Of a stretch of 34,778 nucleotides of DNA, positions 32,758 through 34,778 are shown one piece after another. The translations under genes and the position numbers were made by a program. The notes under the pieces were generated by a model that was given only the letters and a program-made list of their open reading frames with translations, was not told the DNA's origin and did not search any database. This DNA comes from Pseudobdellovibrionaceae bacterium (GTDB lineage Bacteria > Bdellovibrionota > UBA1018 > UBA6935): positions 1 through 34,778 of the forward strand of contig PBMP01000084.1 in assembly GCA_002722705.1 (NCBI GenBank). Reading direction: 5' to 3'. Each line of letters begins with the position of its first letter. Position 1 is the stretch's first letter.

Positions 32758-34587
32758 TTAAATTCCTTTAATATGGTAGCGAACACTTGTCACTACTTTT
32801 CCTTTCTTAAACAACAAAGCTGCTCGAATCAAAAAAGCAGTTTGGTTGTGCAAAATTTGATGCCACCAATGAGCTGTCACAAATTCAGGAACAATCACTG
32901 TAATGATTTCACTGTGTACCGTATTAGATAAATCATCAACATATTCCAATAGGGGTTTTATGATCGATCGATAAGGAGATTTTAATACCACAAATGGAAT
33001 TTCATGCGCCCACTCTTCCCAAGCTTGTTTCACGCGCTCTGTTGCTTGAGGGTCTATTTCAACATAAACCGCCCGAACATCATCTGATATAGAAATTCCA
33101 TATCGGAGTGCTTCAACAACTCCTCTATGAACACCTGAAATAGGAATCACGACTGTATGCTTAACAGGATTCATTTTACTTGGAGCACTCTCCTCCATCA
33201 GAGACAGCTCTGCTCCAATCGACAGATAATGTCGATTAATTTTATAAAAGATAAAAACACAAAACGGAATTAAAAGGACAACAATCCAAGCCCCTTCAGA
33301 AAATTTAGTTGCTCCAACAACAAGCATTACAATGAATGTAGTCACCGCACCTAGGGCATTAATAGCAAACGCTCTCATCCACCCTGGCTTCTTATGTTTA
33401 AGATGATGTTTTAACATTCCCGCTTGTGAAAGAGTAAATCCCAAAAATACACCGACCGCATAAAGAGGAATAAGCGAATGTGTTTCTCCTTGGAATAAAA
33501 TAACTAGAATCGCAGCCGCAATACTGAGCCAGATAATACTATTCGAATAGACCAGTCGATCTCCGAGAATAGCCATTTGTCTAGGTAAAAAGCGATCATG
33601 TGCCAGGACTGCTGCCAACCAAGGAAATCCATTGTAAGAGGTATTAGCCGCTAAAACCAAAATCAAAGCTGTTGAAACTTGAATGACATAGTAAAACCAG
33701 TTTGTCCCAAAAACGGCTCTCGCCAATTGAGACACTGCCATTTCTCCACCTCGAGGAACAATTCCATAAACATGAGAAAGTGCAGTAATACCAAAAAACA
33801 AAACCACCAAAAGAGCTGCCATCCAAGTCAATGTAATTTTTGCATTGGTATGAGCAGGAGCTTTAAAACTAGGCACTCCATTAGAAATCGCTTCAATTCC
33901 TGTTAAGGCCGCACAGCCTGAAGAAAAGGCCCTAAAAACTAAAAACATAGCTATTGGAGGATAACTGTCATGAAGAATAGGGTGAGCCTGAACAGCTTGT
34001 CCAGTCCAGATTTTCCAAGCTCCTACTCCCATCATGACAAAGAAAGAAATAATAAAAATATAAGTTGGAAAAGCAAAAACGGTTGCAGACTCCCTAATTC
34101 CTCTTAGATTCATCCACGTAATGAGTCCGATAACAATCACTGCGATCATCACCCTAAACTCATACACTTCAGGAAAAGCAGATGTAATTGCAGAAACTCC
34201 AGCAGCAACTGAAACAGAAACCGTTAACACATAACCAATAAGTAAAGCAGCTCCTGCAACCAATCCAGAAAGAACACCAATATTCTCTTTGGCAACGACA
34301 TAAGCTCCTCCTCCATTTGAATAAGCCTCGATCGTTTGACGATAAGATGCAGAAACAATAATAAGAAGAATACCAATCGCGATCGCCACGGGCACAGACC
34401 ATGCGAGAGCCGCAGCTGAAACGGCTGCAAGCGGGATCAGAATTTCTTCAGTCGCGTAGGCAACAGAAGAAAGGGCATCTGAAGACAAAACAGCCAATGC
34501 CTTCCATTTTGAGATCTTCTCTTCGGACAATCGATGACTCGGCATCGGTTTACCCACAATCATTTGCTTTAAACGAGTAAAAATCAT
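32758..34587 (-). CDS. kimA: KimA-like potassium importer (APC superfamily)
   Basis: A 609-residue membrane protein with 12 helices and a soluble C-terminal domain, near the length of Bacillus subtilis KimA (formerly YdaO, about 607). Matching blocks are KALAVLSSDALSSVAYATEE, SNGGGAYVVAKENIG, FSSGCAALTGIEAISNGVPSF, FYYVIQVSTALILVLAANT and LIPLYAVGVFLGFTLSQAGM. KimA is a high-affinity proton-potassium symporter shut off by cyclic di-AMP in Firmicutes; whether this one senses that nucleotide is unknown, and I see no ydaO-type riboswitch in the short upstream region. General amino acid permease is the alternative, but these blocks favour KimA. A probable insertion-sequence end lies about 90 bp upstream of its start. 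Confidence 0.85.
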   Translation of the reverse strand: MIFTRLKQMIVGKPMPSHRLSEEKISKWKALAVLSSDALSSVAYATEEILIPLAAVSAAALAWSVPVAIAIGILLIIVSASYRQTIEAYSNGGGAYVVAKENIGVLSGLVAGAALLIGYVLTVSVSVAAGVSAITSAFPEVYEFRVMIAVIVIGLITWMNLRGIRESATVFAFPTYIFIISFFVMMGVGAWKIWTGQAVQAHPILHDSYPPIAMFLVFRAFSSGCAALTGIEAISNGVPSFKAPAHTNAKITLTWMAALLVVLFFGITALSHVYGIVPRGGEMAVSQLARAVFGTNWFYYVIQVSTALILVLAANTSYNGFPWLAAVLAHDRFLPRQMAILGDRLVYSNSIIWLSIAAAILVILFQGETHSLIPLYAVGVFLGFTLSQAGMLKHHLKHKKPGWMRAFAINALGAVTTFIVMLVVGATKFSEGAWIVVLLIPFCVFIFYKINRHYLSIGAELSLMEESAPSKMNPVKHTVVIPISGVHRGVVEALRYGISISDDVRAVYVEIDPQATERVKQAWEEWAHEIPFVVLKSPYRSIIKPLLEYVDDLSNTVHSEIITVIVPEFVTAHWWHQILHNQTAFLIRAALLFKKGKVVTSVRYHIKGI

Positions 34588-34678
34588 TTTCTTTTTTTAC
34601 GAATACTCGAAGCAAGAGGCAACCAAAAAGACTCAACTTTAAAATCTTTTATTATTTCAAATAGTTAAATCCTAAAGT

Positions 34679-34778
34679 GGGCGTTGTTGCATAATTCGCG
34701 TCATAGATGAGGGAATTCCTAGAAATCCCATAGATTTACGTAACATCCCTGAGCGGCATTCCTAATGTAGTCATTTTA
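34679..34778 (-). mobile_element. Probable insertion-sequence end, cut by window edge
   Basis: GGGCGTTGTTGCATAAT at 34679-34695 resembles terminal inverted repeats of IS5-family elements (such as GGCTTTGTTGCATAA). Reading the minus strand inward from the window edge, 34734-34778 encodes KMTTLGMPLRDVT then TAA, like the C-terminal tail of IS5/IS903-type transposases (NRMT-LGMP...). About 40 bases separate that stop from the presumed repeat. The other end and any target duplication lie outside the window, so this rests on short matches from memory. Confidence 0.5.
34734..34778 (-). CDS. Transposase C-terminal fragment (5' part outside window)
   Basis: Only the last 14 or so codons are visible: KMTTLGMPLRDVT followed by TAA at 34734-34736. 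The MT-LGMP stretch is typical of IS5-family DDE transposases close to their C-terminus. Too short for a firm assignment; the presumed inverted repeat downstream supports it. Confidence 0.4.

Overview
The window looks like chromosome from a low-GC, flagellated Gram-negative bacterium. Lipoproteins, an outer-membrane barrel, an LpxH-like enzyme and an LpoA-like protein indicate an outer membrane. The gene set (two short flagellins, fliD-fliS, trmFO, xerC, nadK-recN, a MotAB pair) would fit a Bdellovibrionota or other former deltaproteobacterial lineage. That placement is inference; no rRNA gene or other phylogenetic marker is present. I saw no tRNA, rRNA, CRISPR array or prophage.

Layout. 1-6752 is housekeeping: the 3' end of dnaJ, an LpoA-like lipoprotein, nadK-recN on the minus strand, and rarA. 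6946-16451 is a minus-strand flagellar-filament region: flagellin 2, flagellin 1, then a nine-gene set flaG-like, lpxH-like, fliD, fliS, a coiled-coil protein (possible FliT), a TPR protein, a 58-residue protein, a GT9-type glycosyltransferase and an unknown 199-residue protein. It reads as filament subunits, cap, chaperones and probable flagellin glycosylation. A good sigma-28 promoter precedes flagellin 1, a possible sigma-54 promoter precedes flagellin 2, and clear stem-loops separate the units. 16848-18812 holds meaB and an unknown lipoprotein-like gene.

The most unusual part is the tightly packed plus-strand operon at 18937-25310, with a likely seventh member to 26224. It encodes an outer-membrane barrel with a FlgO/CsgG-like domain, a TPR lipoprotein, a large protein with a signal peptide, duplicated periplasmic domains, one membrane helix and a cytoplasmic FliG-like region, a stand-alone cyclic-nucleotide-binding domain, MotA, MotB, and a zinc-ribbon/TM/SH3 protein. 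This looks like an envelope-spanning, ion-driven machine in which a FliG-like rotor or force-transmitting part is built into a membrane protein instead of the flagellar C-ring. I know of no standard flagellar operon with this composition; its function is inferred.

26178-34778 holds a GT39-type membrane glycosyltransferase, an M14 carboxypeptidase, a DedA protein, xerC, trmFO, an EamA transporter and a KimA-like potassium importer. Between xerC and trmFO lie four perfect DnaA boxes, three of them spaced exactly 11 bp apart, so this is a candidate origin or DnaA-controlled region. The right edge of the window appears to enter an insertion sequence.
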